Of a stretch of 64,000 nucleotides of DNA, positions 18,263 through 28,658 are shown in pieces (positions within the stretch are counted from its first letter, which is position 1; each line of letters starts with the position of its first letter). The translations under genes were made by a program, and so were the position numbers. Source of the DNA: Micavibrio sp. (GTDB taxonomy: Bacteria; Pseudomonadota; Alphaproteobacteria; Micavibrionales; UBA9664). The notes beneath the pieces were generated by a model. The model searched no databases. It saw only the letters and a list, made by a program, of their open reading frames with translations, and was not told the origin of the DNA. The DNA lies in NCBI GenBank assembly GCA_002699085.1, contig PAAR01000007.1, positions 1 to 64,000 of the forward strand. Reading direction: 5' to 3'.

Positions 18263-18580
18263 TTAGGCAACAGATTCAGCCCACTCCTTCAAAGCGTCTT
18301 TAGGCATACCACCAACTTTAGTGCTTTTTACTTCACCGTCTTTAAAAGCCATAAACGTTGGGATACCACGTACGCCATATTTTGTCGGTGCGTTCGGGTT
18401 TTCATCAATATTAACCTTAACGATTTTAACTTTGTCACCCATCTCTGCGGCTAATTCATCAACCAGCGGGCTCATTGCTTTACAAGGGCCACACCATTCT
18501 GCCCAAAAATCAACGATGACAGGGGTTTTTGAATTGACTACTTCGGCGTCAAAATTATCGTCATTTACTTGAATGCTCAT
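18263..18580 (-). CDS. trxA: Thioredoxin
   Basis: The 105-residue protein is full length for thioredoxin 1, with the active site AEWCGPCKAMSP, the cis-proline loop RGIPTFMAFKDG and the buried Asp of VDFWAEW. It is a general cytoplasmic disulphide reductant. It follows addA on the minus strand after about 105 bases, an arrangement seen in other alphaproteobacteria. Confidence 0.97.
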   Translation of the reverse strand: MSIQVNDDNFDAEVVNSKTPVIVDFWAEWCGPCKAMSPLVDELAAEMGDKVKIVKVNIDENPNAPTKYGVRGIPTFMAFKDGEVKSTKVGGMPKDALKEWAESVA

Positions 18581-18685
18581 TTTTTTCTCTTTCTACTTAT
18601 TCTTAATAGCTCTTAGTCTATACAAATTGATTCGCACCAACTAGGCAAAACGTTACAGCCTAAAATCAATGCCTATGCACAGCCT

Positions 18686-21600
18686 TTAAACAATTTCCAT
18701 CAAACGAGGACCATCTGTCCATAACAGATATGTTTTAATATGGTGATGAGGATATATCTTTTCAAGCGCTTGGCGGTAACTACGCATTTGTTTCATATAA
18801 ATAGCAGGTACATCTTCAATGCGCTGCGGTGAAGGACGGTTTGATTTATAATCAATAATCCAGACTTCTGTATCGGTGATGAGTAGCCTATCTATTTGCC
18901 CTGAGAGAATTTGCTTACCTAAAAGACCCGATAGTGGCACTTCAGCCATAGAGCCTTTACCGAATAATGGCGCAAAGTTTGGATCTTCCAGAATGGCCAA
19001 TGTCTCATCTGCAATGCTTTGTTGAACCTCGGCACTCAAATCATGGGCAGGTTTAGAAAGCCAATTTTTGGCTGCTTGCCGACGTTTTTCAACAGGTAAA
19101 TCAGGCAAGAATTGTAAAAGCGCATGGGTAATATTCCCACGCTTAAAGCGAGAGCTTTGTTCAGATGAGAGCGGCGATAGAACCGCTGGCTCAACGTCTG
19201 ATGGACGAGAGGGGGTGAGTGGCGAAGGTGGATTTGGCTCCTCTGGCATCATTTTATCAACCCAATCGGGCAATGCTTGAGCCTCTATATGCTCTAACGC
19301 ATCTTGTTTTTCCACACGGTCAGGATCACTTAGACGATCACGGTGCAGTACCAATTTTGTTTCATCTTCTAAATAATTGGGATCGTCTACCGTGAAGGGC
19401 ACGGCGCTTACATCCTCGGCTTTTTCCAAAGCCCGCTTAGTCACCAGATACCAGCTCTCTGGCAATGGATCAAACTTGCCACGTTTGCCGCAGATATATA
19501 ACTCGTCTTCTGCCCGTGTCATCGCCACATAAAGCAATCGTTGGTACTCTTCCATTTGTTGCGTCTTAATGTTGTCACGCAATTCTTTATAAAGTGGGAT
19601 ATCATTCTCTTTACTTGCCGACCATAGAGGTACATCTATACCTGTCTTATGTGGCCATAATAGACGTTCTAATTTTGAATAACTATGTGAGGTAACAATA
19701 CTATCAGGCAAAAATACAATCGGTGCTTGTAACCCTTTTGCACCGTGCACTGTCATAATCCGTACGACATTTTCACCTGTATCTGTTTCTCGTTTTATCT
19801 CTATATTTTGTGCACGCATATGTTGCACAAAATATTGTAAACCAGCGATATTATTTTGTTCAAAGGATAAAGCTTGAGCCATTAACTCATCGACTGCCTC
19901 AAAGACATCTTCACCTAATCGTTTTGCAATAGCATGACGACCAGATTTTGAACTTGCTGGACAGGAGGAAATCAATAAATGATTTAAAAACTCGAACGGC
20001 AAAGCCTCACCCGATAAAGTCAACAAGACTTCAAGCCATTGTGTAATCTTCTTATATTGTTCATGTTTTTTAAGTGCTTGCCAAAGGCTTGTTTTCTCTC
20101 GTCCATAAGACAACTCCAGCAATGCTTCTTCTGATAGAGCAATAAACGGCGATTTCAGAATTGTGGCAAGCGTCAGATCATCTTCGGGCTGCAACGCAAA
20201 TGACATCACGGCCAGTAAATCCATTACGACAATCTCATCCATCAGCACCATACGATCGGCACCAGAAAGTGGAATATTCTGTGCTTTCAATGCACGGATA
20301 ATTTGGCGCACCAACGCATTGCGTGAACGCACAAGGATCATAATATCGCGCGGCTCGATAGGGCGATTACGCGCATCAAGCATCCGTTTTGTATCAAGCC
20401 ACTCTCTGATCGTGGTTGCTATTTTTTTGGCTAAAACAGGTGCAGCATTTTCGGCTGGTTTTAAGACATTAGGAATCGGCCAATTATCTTCTTTTGCTTT
20501 GACGCCGTCTTTCAATAATGGCCAAATCTCAATATGACCTGCTTGGCCTTCACGGAACGAAATATGCGGCTCATAATTATCTTCTAAAACATCATCAACA
20601 TGATCCAACACCGTTTGCGCTGTACGGAAAGATATGTTCATTGGTACGTCTTGCAGTGGTAGCGAGACCGCTTCGAACTTATCCGTAAAATGTTTTTTCA
20701 TCTTCCGAAACTCGGCGGGGTTTGCCCGTTGGAATGAATAAATTGATTGCTTTTCATCACCGACCACAAACAGCGTGCGAGGCCGATCTTTTTCTTCATC
20801 AATACCAGTAAAAAATTCCGTACATAAATGCTTAATGATTTCCCACTGATCTGGATTTGTGTCTTGCGCTTCATCAAGCAATATATGATCTATACCACCA
20901 TCTAATTTATACATCACCCATTGCACACGACTCATATGTACTGCGCTATCAAGCAAATTTGCGGTATAGATAATCAAATCATCATAATCAAGTTTTGCCT
21001 GTTGCTCTTTTAATTGACGATAGGCCTGCTTAACCGCATTCCCCACAAACAAAAGATCGGTTGTTTGTTGTGCTAAGCGATTGGCTTTAATTTGTTTCAA
21101 ACAGTGTAATGTCTTATCCATTAATGGATCAAAAACACCTGTAATGTGATCGGCTTTTTTGACAATACTTGCAACATTTTTTGTGACTGTGCCTTCTTTA
21201 GTCAAAAAAATGCTGCACCAATCTTTAAATGATCTATTTCCACTCTCTATAAAATTTTTGAGATTCCAGCCTGCCTCATTATGTGTTTTACCATCCTGAT
21301 CCGTAAAAGCTTTTATCAAATCATAAAGCTCTAATTGGCGTGCATAGATGTCCTCAAAAAACCTGTCCGATAATACCTGCTCATCTATTAATATGTCAGC
21401 ATCAAGTGCCGTATAAACATCTTCAATGAGTTGCAACAAGCCATGTTTATGTTTAACGATATTTTCAAACTGCCGACGTTCACGCAGCATGTCTTTAATC
21501 AAATCCAAAATTTGATCGTCGTTTTTCTCCCGCAGTAAGCGGTTTAACATCTCCCGCTGGAGAGTGCTTTTAGGGTCGCTGTTATATAACTCAATTACTT

Positions 21601-22135
21601 GTGTAAAGGCTTGTTTGAGAAGCTGATGCGCTTCTGGCTCTTCCATCGCTTCCATCCCTGGATAAAGCCCTGCTTCCAATGGAAAGCGTGCGAGGATAGA
21701 GCTACAGAAAGCATGAATCGTCATAATCTTTAGGCCACCTGGTACATCAACAACGGCGGCAAATAAAGAACGTGCTCGTTCAAACTGTAAAGCCGTGGCA
21801 GGCTCACCAAAAAGTTTTTTGTCTAATGTTGTGCGCAGTTCATCATCTTTCATCACTGCCCATTGGCGCAAAGTTTCAGTGATCCGTTCTTTCATCTCTG
21901 CTGCCGCCGCTTTGGTATATGTCAGACATAAAATGCGGTGTGCCGCTGTACCTTGACGCCCTTGATGATCTGGTAGTAATAAGCGCAGCACACGATCGGT
22001 CAGGACTTTTGTTTTGCCTGTCCCCGCCGACGCCCCAACCCAAACAGGGGTTAAAGGATTGGCTGCACGACGTTGTATAATGTTCGGGTCTTTTTCTTGT
22101 TCAACGATATTTGATTGTGCCTGAATATCTATCAT
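18686..22135 (-). CDS. addA: Double-strand break repair helicase-nuclease AddA
   Basis: The 1149-residue protein is full length for the alphaproteobacterial AddA. It has a UvrD-like helicase: Walker A in GASAGTGKTKVL, Walker B in LLDEAQDTNPDQWEII, motif III/IV region VVGDEKQSIYSFQRA, and late motifs VRIMTVHGAKGLQAP and LLYVAMTRAEDELYI. A C-terminal PD-(D/E)XK nuclease ends in VWIIDYKSNR. With AddB it resects broken DNA for RecA loading. The start overlaps the addB stop by 4 bases (ATGA). Confidence 0.95.
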   Translation of the reverse strand: MIDIQAQSNIVEQEKDPNIIQRRAANPLTPVWVGASAGTGKTKVLTDRVLRLLLPDHQGRQGTAAHRILCLTYTKAAAAEMKERITETLRQWAVMKDDELRTTLDKKLFGEPATALQFERARSLFAAVVDVPGGLKIMTIHAFCSSILARFPLEAGLYPGMEAMEEPEAHQLLKQAFTQVIELYNSDPKSTLQREMLNRLLREKNDDQILDLIKDMLRERRQFENIVKHKHGLLQLIEDVYTALDADILIDEQVLSDRFFEDIYARQLELYDLIKAFTDQDGKTHNEAGWNLKNFIESGNRSFKDWCSIFLTKEGTVTKNVASIVKKADHITGVFDPLMDKTLHCLKQIKANRLAQQTTDLLFVGNAVKQAYRQLKEQQAKLDYDDLIIYTANLLDSAVHMSRVQWVMYKLDGGIDHILLDEAQDTNPDQWEIIKHLCTEFFTGIDEEKDRPRTLFVVGDEKQSIYSFQRANPAEFRKMKKHFTDKFEAVSLPLQDVPMNISFRTAQTVLDHVDDVLEDNYEPHISFREGQAGHIEIWPLLKDGVKAKEDNWPIPNVLKPAENAAPVLAKKIATTIREWLDTKRMLDARNRPIEPRDIMILVRSRNALVRQIIRALKAQNIPLSGADRMVLMDEIVVMDLLAVMSFALQPEDDLTLATILKSPFIALSEEALLELSYGREKTSLWQALKKHEQYKKITQWLEVLLTLSGEALPFEFLNHLLISSCPASSKSGRHAIAKRLGEDVFEAVDELMAQALSFEQNNIAGLQYFVQHMRAQNIEIKRETDTGENVVRIMTVHGAKGLQAPIVFLPDSIVTSHSYSKLERLLWPHKTGIDVPLWSASKENDIPLYKELRDNIKTQQMEEYQRLLYVAMTRAEDELYICGKRGKFDPLPESWYLVTKRALEKAEDVSAVPFTVDDPNYLEDETKLVLHRDRLSDPDRVEKQDALEHIEAQALPDWVDKMMPEEPNPPSPLTPSRPSDVEPAVLSPLSSEQSSRFKRGNITHALLQFLPDLPVEKRRQAAKNWLSKPAHDLSAEVQQSIADETLAILEDPNFAPLFGKGSMAEVPLSGLLGKQILSGQIDRLLITDTEVWIIDYKSNRPSPQRIEDVPAIYMKQMRSYRQALEKIYPHHHIKTYLLWTDGPRLMEIV

Positions 22136-25089
22136 GCATCACCGCCATCGCTGTCACTATCATTCTCATTGGCCCATTCTTTAACGCGGGCAAGATGCGC
22201 ATAATCTTGATAGAGCGGCATATTATTCTCATCAGGTAATGAATAATACGGTGTATTATCTTGTTCAAATACTTCCACCAATGTCCGTAATCCCGCTTCA
22301 GCTTCTTCAATCAGCGCATCAATAGCTTTACCCTTATTGATATCGATGACATCGCCAGATTCAGATTCAGCCCCTATGATCTTCCAAAACTGTAAGGCTG
22401 CAACAGATGCCGAAAGATTATCAAATGTACCTTTTTGTGCAATCAGTCCTTCCAAAGGAAGTTGTGGCAAAAAGCCTTTCTTAACTTTAGACTCAGAGAG
22501 TGTTTTGCTGGTTTTATAATCTATAATAGCCAAACTGCCATCACTCATTTTATCAATACGATCTGCCTTGGCTTCAATCGTAAAATCACCTTGTGCTGTT
22601 TGGAAAACATATGCCCCTTTTACTTCTAACGCCGCAGGATATGCCCCTGTCTTCCGCCAATCATTTTCATGCTGCACAAACCAATCAAGCATGACCAAGA
22701 ACCGTGGATACCAAGGCAATAGCTCAGGGCGTTGAATGCCTTCGTCCTTACAAAGGCGATGAAAAATATCAAGCATCTCTTGCTTGGCAGTTATTGGCCA
22801 GTCTGATTTATGAGCCTGCACATATTCAAACAATGTATCATGCACCAAACTGCCTTTTTGGGCATGATCTTGCTCTTGCTCCAGATCATCCATTTTACGC
22901 AAACCCAAAATATATTTGGCGTAAACTGCATAAGGATCAACCATCCAATTTTGTACACCAGTCACTGAAATATGACGAAAACGCATTGAAGCTTTTGGAC
23001 GTGGCTCTGGTCTTTGCGCAGGCGCACTCAGTTCTTCTGGCTTATCTAACGCTGCTGCCCATTGTTTATAATGATCTCTTTTCTCTAAGAAAAAATCATA
23101 AGCTTTCAAAACAGCTTCCATGCGTTGCAACCAACGAGACGGTAAAGTAGGAACGGACTCAATCATTTTTGCACGGGTTATAATGACATTTTGACTGGCC
23201 GCTAATTGCACAAAATCATGTGCAGCAAATCCTATTTTTTGCTCGGTACTTGGCAAGCCAAAATCTTGGCGCATCAAGCGTGACATCCAAGGGTCAGCCT
23301 GTGCGGCTGGTGGCCAAATGTTCTCATTCAAGCTACCCATAATAATCAAATCAGCATGGGATAAGCGTGATTCCATTTGACCCAAAATCGTTAAACGAGG
23401 GTGTTGGCCATATTTAGGGCGTAGTGTAACACCACGCATTAATTGTTCGATCAAAACACCATAGCTTTGAATATCCATGGCATCAAAACGATGCGCTTGC
23501 TCTTTTAACGCACTAAATAATGTACCCAGTGCCTCACCCGATTCCGTTGACCATAAACGCTCCTGTCCTGATTTATCTTTAGCCGTTGCCAAGTTTTCTG
23601 CCAAAGAAATATGCGTTGTAATCCATGCCTCTAAACTTTGTATCTTGTGCGCATCAATCATCCCGAATAAATCAAAAATCGGTGTAAAAACGGCTGCAAT
23701 ATTACTTTGTGTTTTTGCATCTTTTTTCTGCAAAAATTTGATTAATTGCGGTAATCCGCCCAAAGGTTTTGGCCCACGCAACATATCATCAAGGCGACGC
23801 ACATGAGAGCGCATATTATCCACTAAGCCATTACCACATAAATCTTGTTTGAGTAGATTTAGCAGTGCAACGGGCGAAAAATCTTGTTCAATTACACCAA
23901 TAATTGAGCGTAAATAAAGTCCACGTGGTGTGTTGCTCAGCAATGTCCCCGCACTATCATCAATATCAATCTCCCAACGACGTAATTTTTCTTTAACACG
24001 TAAGGCTAAATTACGGTCAGGGGTAATAAGCGCAGCTGTCTTTGATTTATCTTTATCTTCCAAAACTTCACGCATAATCAATGCAATGGTGGCGGCTTCT
24101 TCATCATGGTTTTTGCACTCAATCAATGAAAGGTTTTTCACAGCTTCTTTATGCAGCATTTTTTTGCCCCATGCAGCAGAATGCGTTGCGGGTCTCATAA
24201 TTTCTGAGAGCAACATTTCACGGCTTTCATTCTGATCTGTGCTGTAATCTGCCCATATGGAAACAGCCGAACGTGCAACGCCTAAAACGCTGAGAAGGTT
24301 TTTAAGACTATATTGCGGATGATTTTCTTCTAAATCTTCCCATGCTGCATCTTCCAAATATTGATCCAAACCAGGCAAAATAATCTCACCTTTTGTTAGT
24401 TGCATGATTGCCTTAAATAATTGTGCTGTGGCAGGTACAGAGCCTGTAATACCAGCCGCTATAATCGGTGTAGGGGGTGGTGTTTCATGCCAAATTTTAG
24501 CTTGAGCAGCGAGTAATTTATTGCGCCGATCAACAGGTTCAATATAGCCCATTCTCATCAGCTGTTGCGGCCATTGCGTTTTCAAAACATCTAAGAAATT
24601 AAGCGTTACTTGCCAGTGATCTGCCAAGCCTTCTTGTCGCACGAGGTCTTTCAAATCATCTAATTTTTTATCTTCTATATAAAGCTCATCCAAGAATTTC
24701 ATCAGTGCCTTGGCTAAGATCAATGACTGCTCATAACTGCCTTGAAACCCTTCTTGACCACGTAATAATTTAGCCAAAGACCCAAGGCGTGCAATCGGAT
24801 GAATAGCGGGGGGTATGTCTAAGGCCGCAATAGCACTCTCACCACTGGACAAGATACTTAATTCATCTTCATCAGGATCACCTATCGCCTCTAATTTAGG
24901 CAGTAACATCAACGCCCCTTGACCTTGACGTAAAAACGCTTCACGCATGATGCGACATGCCCGACGTGTTGGTAAAAGGATCTTATATTGGCTCAAAGCC
25001 TGAGGATCACCACTCACACGTTCAATCAACCCTTTTGCTATAGTATCAGCAAAAGGCAGTGACGCTGGAATGGTGGATATCTGTCCCAT
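22132..25089 (-). CDS. addB: Double-strand break repair protein AddB
   Basis: The 985-residue partner of AddA. The N-terminal helicase-like region lacks a standard Walker A (YKILLPTRRACRIM is the equivalent stretch). A C-terminal RecB-type nuclease is visible as VTGVQNWMVDPYAVYAKYILG, EAKADRIDKM and LAIIDYKTSKTL. I see no obvious four-cysteine Fe-S cluster of the Bacillus AddB type. It is the first gene of the addB-addA pair and ends in a 4-base overlap with addA. Confidence 0.93.
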   Translation of the reverse strand: MGQISTIPASLPFADTIAKGLIERVSGDPQALSQYKILLPTRRACRIMREAFLRQGQGALMLLPKLEAIGDPDEDELSILSSGESAIAALDIPPAIHPIARLGSLAKLLRGQEGFQGSYEQSLILAKALMKFLDELYIEDKKLDDLKDLVRQEGLADHWQVTLNFLDVLKTQWPQQLMRMGYIEPVDRRNKLLAAQAKIWHETPPPTPIIAAGITGSVPATAQLFKAIMQLTKGEIILPGLDQYLEDAAWEDLEENHPQYSLKNLLSVLGVARSAVSIWADYSTDQNESREMLLSEIMRPATHSAAWGKKMLHKEAVKNLSLIECKNHDEEAATIALIMREVLEDKDKSKTAALITPDRNLALRVKEKLRRWEIDIDDSAGTLLSNTPRGLYLRSIIGVIEQDFSPVALLNLLKQDLCGNGLVDNMRSHVRRLDDMLRGPKPLGGLPQLIKFLQKKDAKTQSNIAAVFTPIFDLFGMIDAHKIQSLEAWITTHISLAENLATAKDKSGQERLWSTESGEALGTLFSALKEQAHRFDAMDIQSYGVLIEQLMRGVTLRPKYGQHPRLTILGQMESRLSHADLIIMGSLNENIWPPAAQADPWMSRLMRQDFGLPSTEQKIGFAAHDFVQLAASQNVIITRAKMIESVPTLPSRWLQRMEAVLKAYDFFLEKRDHYKQWAAALDKPEELSAPAQRPEPRPKASMRFRHISVTGVQNWMVDPYAVYAKYILGLRKMDDLEQEQDHAQKGSLVHDTLFEYVQAHKSDWPITAKQEMLDIFHRLCKDEGIQRPELLPWYPRFLVMLDWFVQHENDWRKTGAYPAALEVKGAYVFQTAQGDFTIEAKADRIDKMSDGSLAIIDYKTSKTLSESKVKKGFLPQLPLEGLIAQKGTFDNLSASVAALQFWKIIGAESESGDVIDINKGKAIDALIEEAEAGLRTLVEVFEQDNTPYYSLPDENNMPLYQDYAHLARVKEWANENDSDSDGGDA

Positions 25090-25131
25090 AGGCCTATAGT
25101 GGCACTGTGTCGCAAGGCTCGCAATACAAAA

Positions 25132-26388
25132 CTAGAACTTACGACTGAGACCAAGCATGAAAATTAATTGATCGTAATCAGAGCCAACAACATTACTGTC
25201 TCTGACTTCATAATCTGCCCCTAGATTGAGACTATATTTATCATTAAATAAATATTGCCCGCCAAAGCTATAACGATAAGTTGTATCCTCACGGACATTA
25301 TTCTCAAAATCTCTTGTTTCATACTCAAAACGATTGGTTAGTAAAATATTACGCTTTAATTCATGGTCATAGCCAATAGAGAAACGTTGACGTGTTAAAC
25401 CACCTTCAATCGCGTTATCTGTCTCTAAGCGGCGATCATAGCCGAGATTAAGTGTCGAGATAGAAGTAGGATTCCATGATAAATCGACATCAACTGTGCC
25501 AGCAGACACATCATCAAGCCCAGTGTCCTTATAACTTTGTTGCTCTGCCCCGAGCAATATACGTCCCTGTACATTACGGAATAAATTGCCTGATAATCCA
25601 ACCGCTGCTGCTGCCACATTAGAATCTTGGTCAAAACCTGTAAAACTTGCAGGCCCCGTTTGATAGGATAATCTTTGATAATTCAATAAGCGGTAGCTCA
25701 ATCTAATCTCGGTTTTTAGTTGGTCATGGATCTGATAGTTATGGATCAGCTGCAACTTTGTTTCATTACGGTCTGCATCACTTCGGATCGCTGGGACAGC
25801 AGGATTGGCAAAACTAACATCATCATCGAAACGTAAGCTACGTCGATCGATCTCAACAGCGACTTCATTACGTCCAGGCTTATAGCGCATACCTAGACCA
25901 AGATTTAAATCCTTATAACGAAACGGACTAGCAGGGCTTTGTGTATCTAAAATATCGTCCCGCTCTTCATGGTCATAGGCGAAACTCGTTTTGCCGTAAA
26001 AATCCAACACACGCTTTACGTTAATATTGCGCTTATATGATAATTTAAAATTATTTTGATCTTCTGAGTCATTATCAACGAAACGCTTTATCTCACCCTC
26101 ACCACGAAATTCCATCGAATGATTATTCCAGTCCGATTGCACATTGACCGAAGGTTTAATCGTATTGACCATATCACTTTGTTGATTGCTTTCCGTGATA
26201 TAAACATTGGAGTTATAACCCGTCTCAAACGTGATATCTGGCAATATTTTAAAGGCCCCTAATTTTAAGCCTTTAGGTTTAAAAGCGTCATATGCCCTTT
26301 CGGTCACAGGGGTTAAAGCCATATCTTGATCCGCCCAAGCGTTACTTGAACCTAGTAGCAGCGTAATAATGAAAACCCATCTAATCAT
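25132..26388 (-). CDS. Outer-membrane beta-barrel protein (BBP2_2-like)
   Basis: The 418-residue protein has a signal peptide (VFIITLLLGSSNAWAD) and a mature part made of alternating polar/hydrophobic strands: ITFETGYNSNVYITESNQ near the N-terminus, repeated YxLGxxYE-type strands, and a terminal LIFMLGLSRKF with the last-residue Phe of outer-membrane barrels. The opening resembles the putative beta-barrel porin 2 family, often linked to polysaccharide secretion, but no such genes are near. It stands alone between addB and a divergent ABC1 kinase gene. Confidence 0.72.
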   Translation of the reverse strand: MIRWVFIITLLLGSSNAWADQDMALTPVTERAYDAFKPKGLKLGAFKILPDITFETGYNSNVYITESNQQSDMVNTIKPSVNVQSDWNNHSMEFRGEGEIKRFVDNDSEDQNNFKLSYKRNINVKRVLDFYGKTSFAYDHEERDDILDTQSPASPFRYKDLNLGLGMRYKPGRNEVAVEIDRRSLRFDDDVSFANPAVPAIRSDADRNETKLQLIHNYQIHDQLKTEIRLSYRLLNYQRLSYQTGPASFTGFDQDSNVAAAAVGLSGNLFRNVQGRILLGAEQQSYKDTGLDDVSAGTVDVDLSWNPTSISTLNLGYDRRLETDNAIEGGLTRQRFSIGYDHELKRNILLTNRFEYETRDFENNVREDTTYRYSFGGQYLFNDKYSLNLGADYEVRDSNVVGSDYDQLIFMLGLSRKF

Positions 26389-26487
26389 GTTTGCTTTTTA
26401 AAGCTGAGAAAACAGCCCCGTTGAGATGCTTTAAGTCTATGATGATTTGTCGTTTCTTTAAAGTAAAAACCCTCTATATTGATATCT

Positions 26488-27828
26488 ATGAGCGAGACAG
26501 AAAAAAGTAACTTTGGTGGCCGTGCCCTTCGTTACGGCAAAACAACGACAACAATGGCTTCACTTGCTGCTAAATTAGCAGGTGAGAAATGGCTGGGTCT
26601 TAATATTGATAAAGACAGCCATGCCAGAGAATTGATGATGTCTTTGGGCAATCTTAAAGGCCCCTTAATGAAGGTGGCACAAATACTTGCCACCATCCCA
26701 GAAGCTTTGCCACCTGAATATGCTCAAGAGCTACAGCAGCTTCAATCTTCTGCACCACCCATGGGTTGGCCATTTGTAAAACGGCGCATGAAGGCCGAGT
26801 TAGGCGAGAACTGGCAAACACGTTTTGCGCAGTTTGATAAGGAATCCTCTGCTGCGGCCTCATTAGGCCAAGTGCATAAAGCCAGACACCATGATGGCAC
26901 TTTGCTTGCCTGTAAATTGCAATATCCAGATATGAGCTCAGCCATAGATGCTGATCTAAAGCAATTAAAGCTTATATTCAGCCTGTATCAGAACTACGAT
27001 AAATCAATCAATACAAATAATATCCACGCTGAAATCGCTGAACGATTATTTGAAGAACTAGATTACAAAAGAGAAGCACGACACTCTCAAGCTTATTCCT
27101 ACATGCTCAAAGATGAGCCGAATGTCCATGTACCAGATATCTATGAAGATTTATCGACAGGCCGTTTGCTTACCAGTAATTGGTTAGAGGGCGATAAAAT
27201 CTTAAATTTTAAAACTGCTCCTATAGAAAAACGTAACCAACTGGCTATGAATATGTTCAAGGCGTGGTATGTACCTCTTTATCAATACGGCATTATCCAT
27301 GGTGATCCGCATTTGGGTAATTACACAGTCCGTCCTGATGATCTATCAATCAACCTTCTTGATTTTGGCTGCGTGCGCATATTCCCCCCTTCTTTTGTCA
27401 AAGGTGTTATCGATCTTTATCATGCGCTGCAAACCAATAATAATGATTTAGCTGTTGAAGCATATGAAACATGGGGTTTTAAAGGGTTAACCAATGAGGT
27501 TATTGAAATTCTCAATGTCTGGGCACGCTTTCTATATGGCCCAATTTTAGATGATAAAATACGTCCTATTGGTAAGGCCGAAGGGGCGATGTATGGGCGT
27601 GACACAGCGAAACAAGTGCACGAACAATTACGTGAAGCCAGAGCCGGTATTCCAGTGCCTAGAGAATTTGTCTTTATGGATCGTGCAGCCTTAGGTTTAG
27701 GGTCTGTCTTTATTCATTTGGATGCGCAAATAAACTGGTATCAATTGTTTAATGAGATGATTGACGGTTTTGATGTTGGTGCTCTGACAATCCGTCAAAA
27801 TAAAGTAAAAAAACAACACTCTATATGA
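26488..27828 (+). CDS. ABC1/UbiB/ADCK atypical kinase family protein
   Basis: The real start is ATG 26488; the track used an upstream TTG. The 446-residue protein has the family's KxGQ-like region (LKGPLMKVAQILATIPEALP), the alanine-rich loop AAASLGQVHKA, the catalytic loop HGDPHLGNYTV and the metal-binding LLDFGCVR. Such proteins support ubiquinone synthesis or act as ATPases; here the Gln of KxGQ is replaced by Ala-Gln spacing, so activity is uncertain. TATATT lies 7 bases before the start and there is no Shine-Dalgarno sequence, consistent with a leaderless mRNA. Confidence 0.87.
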   Translation: MSETEKSNFGGRALRYGKTTTTMASLAAKLAGEKWLGLNIDKDSHARELMMSLGNLKGPLMKVAQILATIPEALPPEYAQELQQLQSSAPPMGWPFVKRRMKAELGENWQTRFAQFDKESSAAASLGQVHKARHHDGTLLACKLQYPDMSSAIDADLKQLKLIFSLYQNYDKSINTNNIHAEIAERLFEELDYKREARHSQAYSYMLKDEPNVHVPDIYEDLSTGRLLTSNWLEGDKILNFKTAPIEKRNQLAMNMFKAWYVPLYQYGIIHGDPHLGNYTVRPDDLSINLLDFGCVRIFPPSFVKGVIDLYHALQTNNNDLAVEAYETWGFKGLTNEVIEILNVWARFLYGPILDDKIRPIGKAEGAMYGRDTAKQVHEQLREARAGIPVPREFVFMDRAALGLGSVFIHLDAQINWYQLFNEMIDGFDVGALTIRQNKVKKQHSI

Positions 27829-27840
27829 TTTACATATTAA

Positions 27841-27870
27841 TTGACAGCGGTCCTATATTTTTGATATAAG
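27841..27870 (+). promoter_or_regulatory. Sigma-70-type promoter for the 104-aa ORF
   Basis: A perfect -35 box TTGACA (27841-27846) is followed by 18 bases and TATAAG (27865-27870). The ATG of the next gene is only 5 bases downstream, which would put transcription start at or beside the start codon. Confidence 0.55.
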
Positions 27871-27875
27871 CATGC

Positions 27876-28190
27876 ATGAGTGTAGAATCATTAAAGGCAG
27901 TTCTAAATAAATCAGCGCTTATCCAGCTTTGTCGAGAAAGCAAGGATGGGACGCTGAATCTTGCTGTTACGTTTAATGGCCTTGGTAAATATCAAGCCGA
28001 CGAAGCAAAGAGAATGGTTATTCCGTACCTATTAGAAGCCGGTATCAGTATCACAAACACCATGATTGGAAGCGAACAAATGCTTCTTTACGGCAGAGTA
28101 AGGGATTTTGTAGAAGTGGCAAACAACTCAGTCTTTGGCTTTTTCCTAGCTCATTTTACGCCAGATCATAACGGGCCTAAGCCGTCTTAA
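27876..28190 (+). CDS. Small hypothetical protein
   Basis: Not recognised. The 104-residue product (MSVESLKAVLNK...) has no membrane helix or catalytic motif; it looks like a small soluble alpha/beta protein with a Cys in QLCRES. It has its own promoter directly upstream, no Shine-Dalgarno sequence, and overlaps the convergent receiver gene by 14 bases at the 3' end. Confidence 0.55.
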   Translation: MSVESLKAVLNKSALIQLCRESKDGTLNLAVTFNGLGKYQADEAKRMVIPYLLEAGISITNTMIGSEQMLLYGRVRDFVEVANNSVFGFFLAHFTPDHNGPKPS

Positions 28191-28560
28191 TCTTTTCTAT
28201 CACCCGATCAACCAACGCTTTAAGACGTTCTGGTTCTACGGGTTTCTTCAACACCTGCACAAAACCATATTTACGTGTCTGCACTAATAAGTCAGAACCT
28301 TCATCACCTGTAATCAAGATCATCGGACATTTATAGCCTTCCGCAATGATATTATTAGCGAGATCGAAACCGCCCTCTGGCGCCATATGCAGATCAATGA
28401 GCGCCACATCAATCTTGATTTCTTTCAATTTCTGCATAGCCTGTGAACCATCAATGGCCTCAACAATATCATACCCTGCACTTTTAAGCACAGCCGCCAT
28501 CATCTGCCGTGTGACATCATTATCTTCAGCAATCAATATTGTATGTGAGTTACTGCCCAT
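28177..28560 (-). CDS. Single-domain response regulator (CheY-like receiver)
   Basis: The 127-residue protein is a lone receiver: acidic pair in IAEDNDVTRQ, phospho-acceptor Asp in VALIDLHM, Thr in LITGDEG and Lys in LKKPVEPER. There is no output domain, so it probably relays phosphate or acts by protein contact. No kinase gene is adjacent, and it does not closely resemble DivK or CpdR by eye. Confidence 0.88.
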   Translation of the reverse strand: MGSNSHTILIAEDNDVTRQMMAAVLKSAGYDIVEAIDGSQAMQKLKEIKIDVALIDLHMAPEGGFDLANNIIAEGYKCPMILITGDEGSDLLVQTRKYGFVQVLKKPVEPERLKALVDRVIEKIKTA

Positions 28561-28658
28561 GAATAATAGTTTAGCCGATTTCGGCTATAAAGAAAGAGAG
28601 CATGTGATACACACAACCAAAAACTTGACCGAGTTCTCCTATCTGGCTATAAAAAATT

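Noticed and set aside
20163-20537. 124-aa plus-strand ORF inside addA
   Set aside because: Ser/Ile-rich antisense shadow of addA with no start signal.
22704-23150. 148-aa plus-strand ORF inside addB
   Set aside because: Fully antisense to a well-supported addB frame; no ribosome-binding site or recognisable product.
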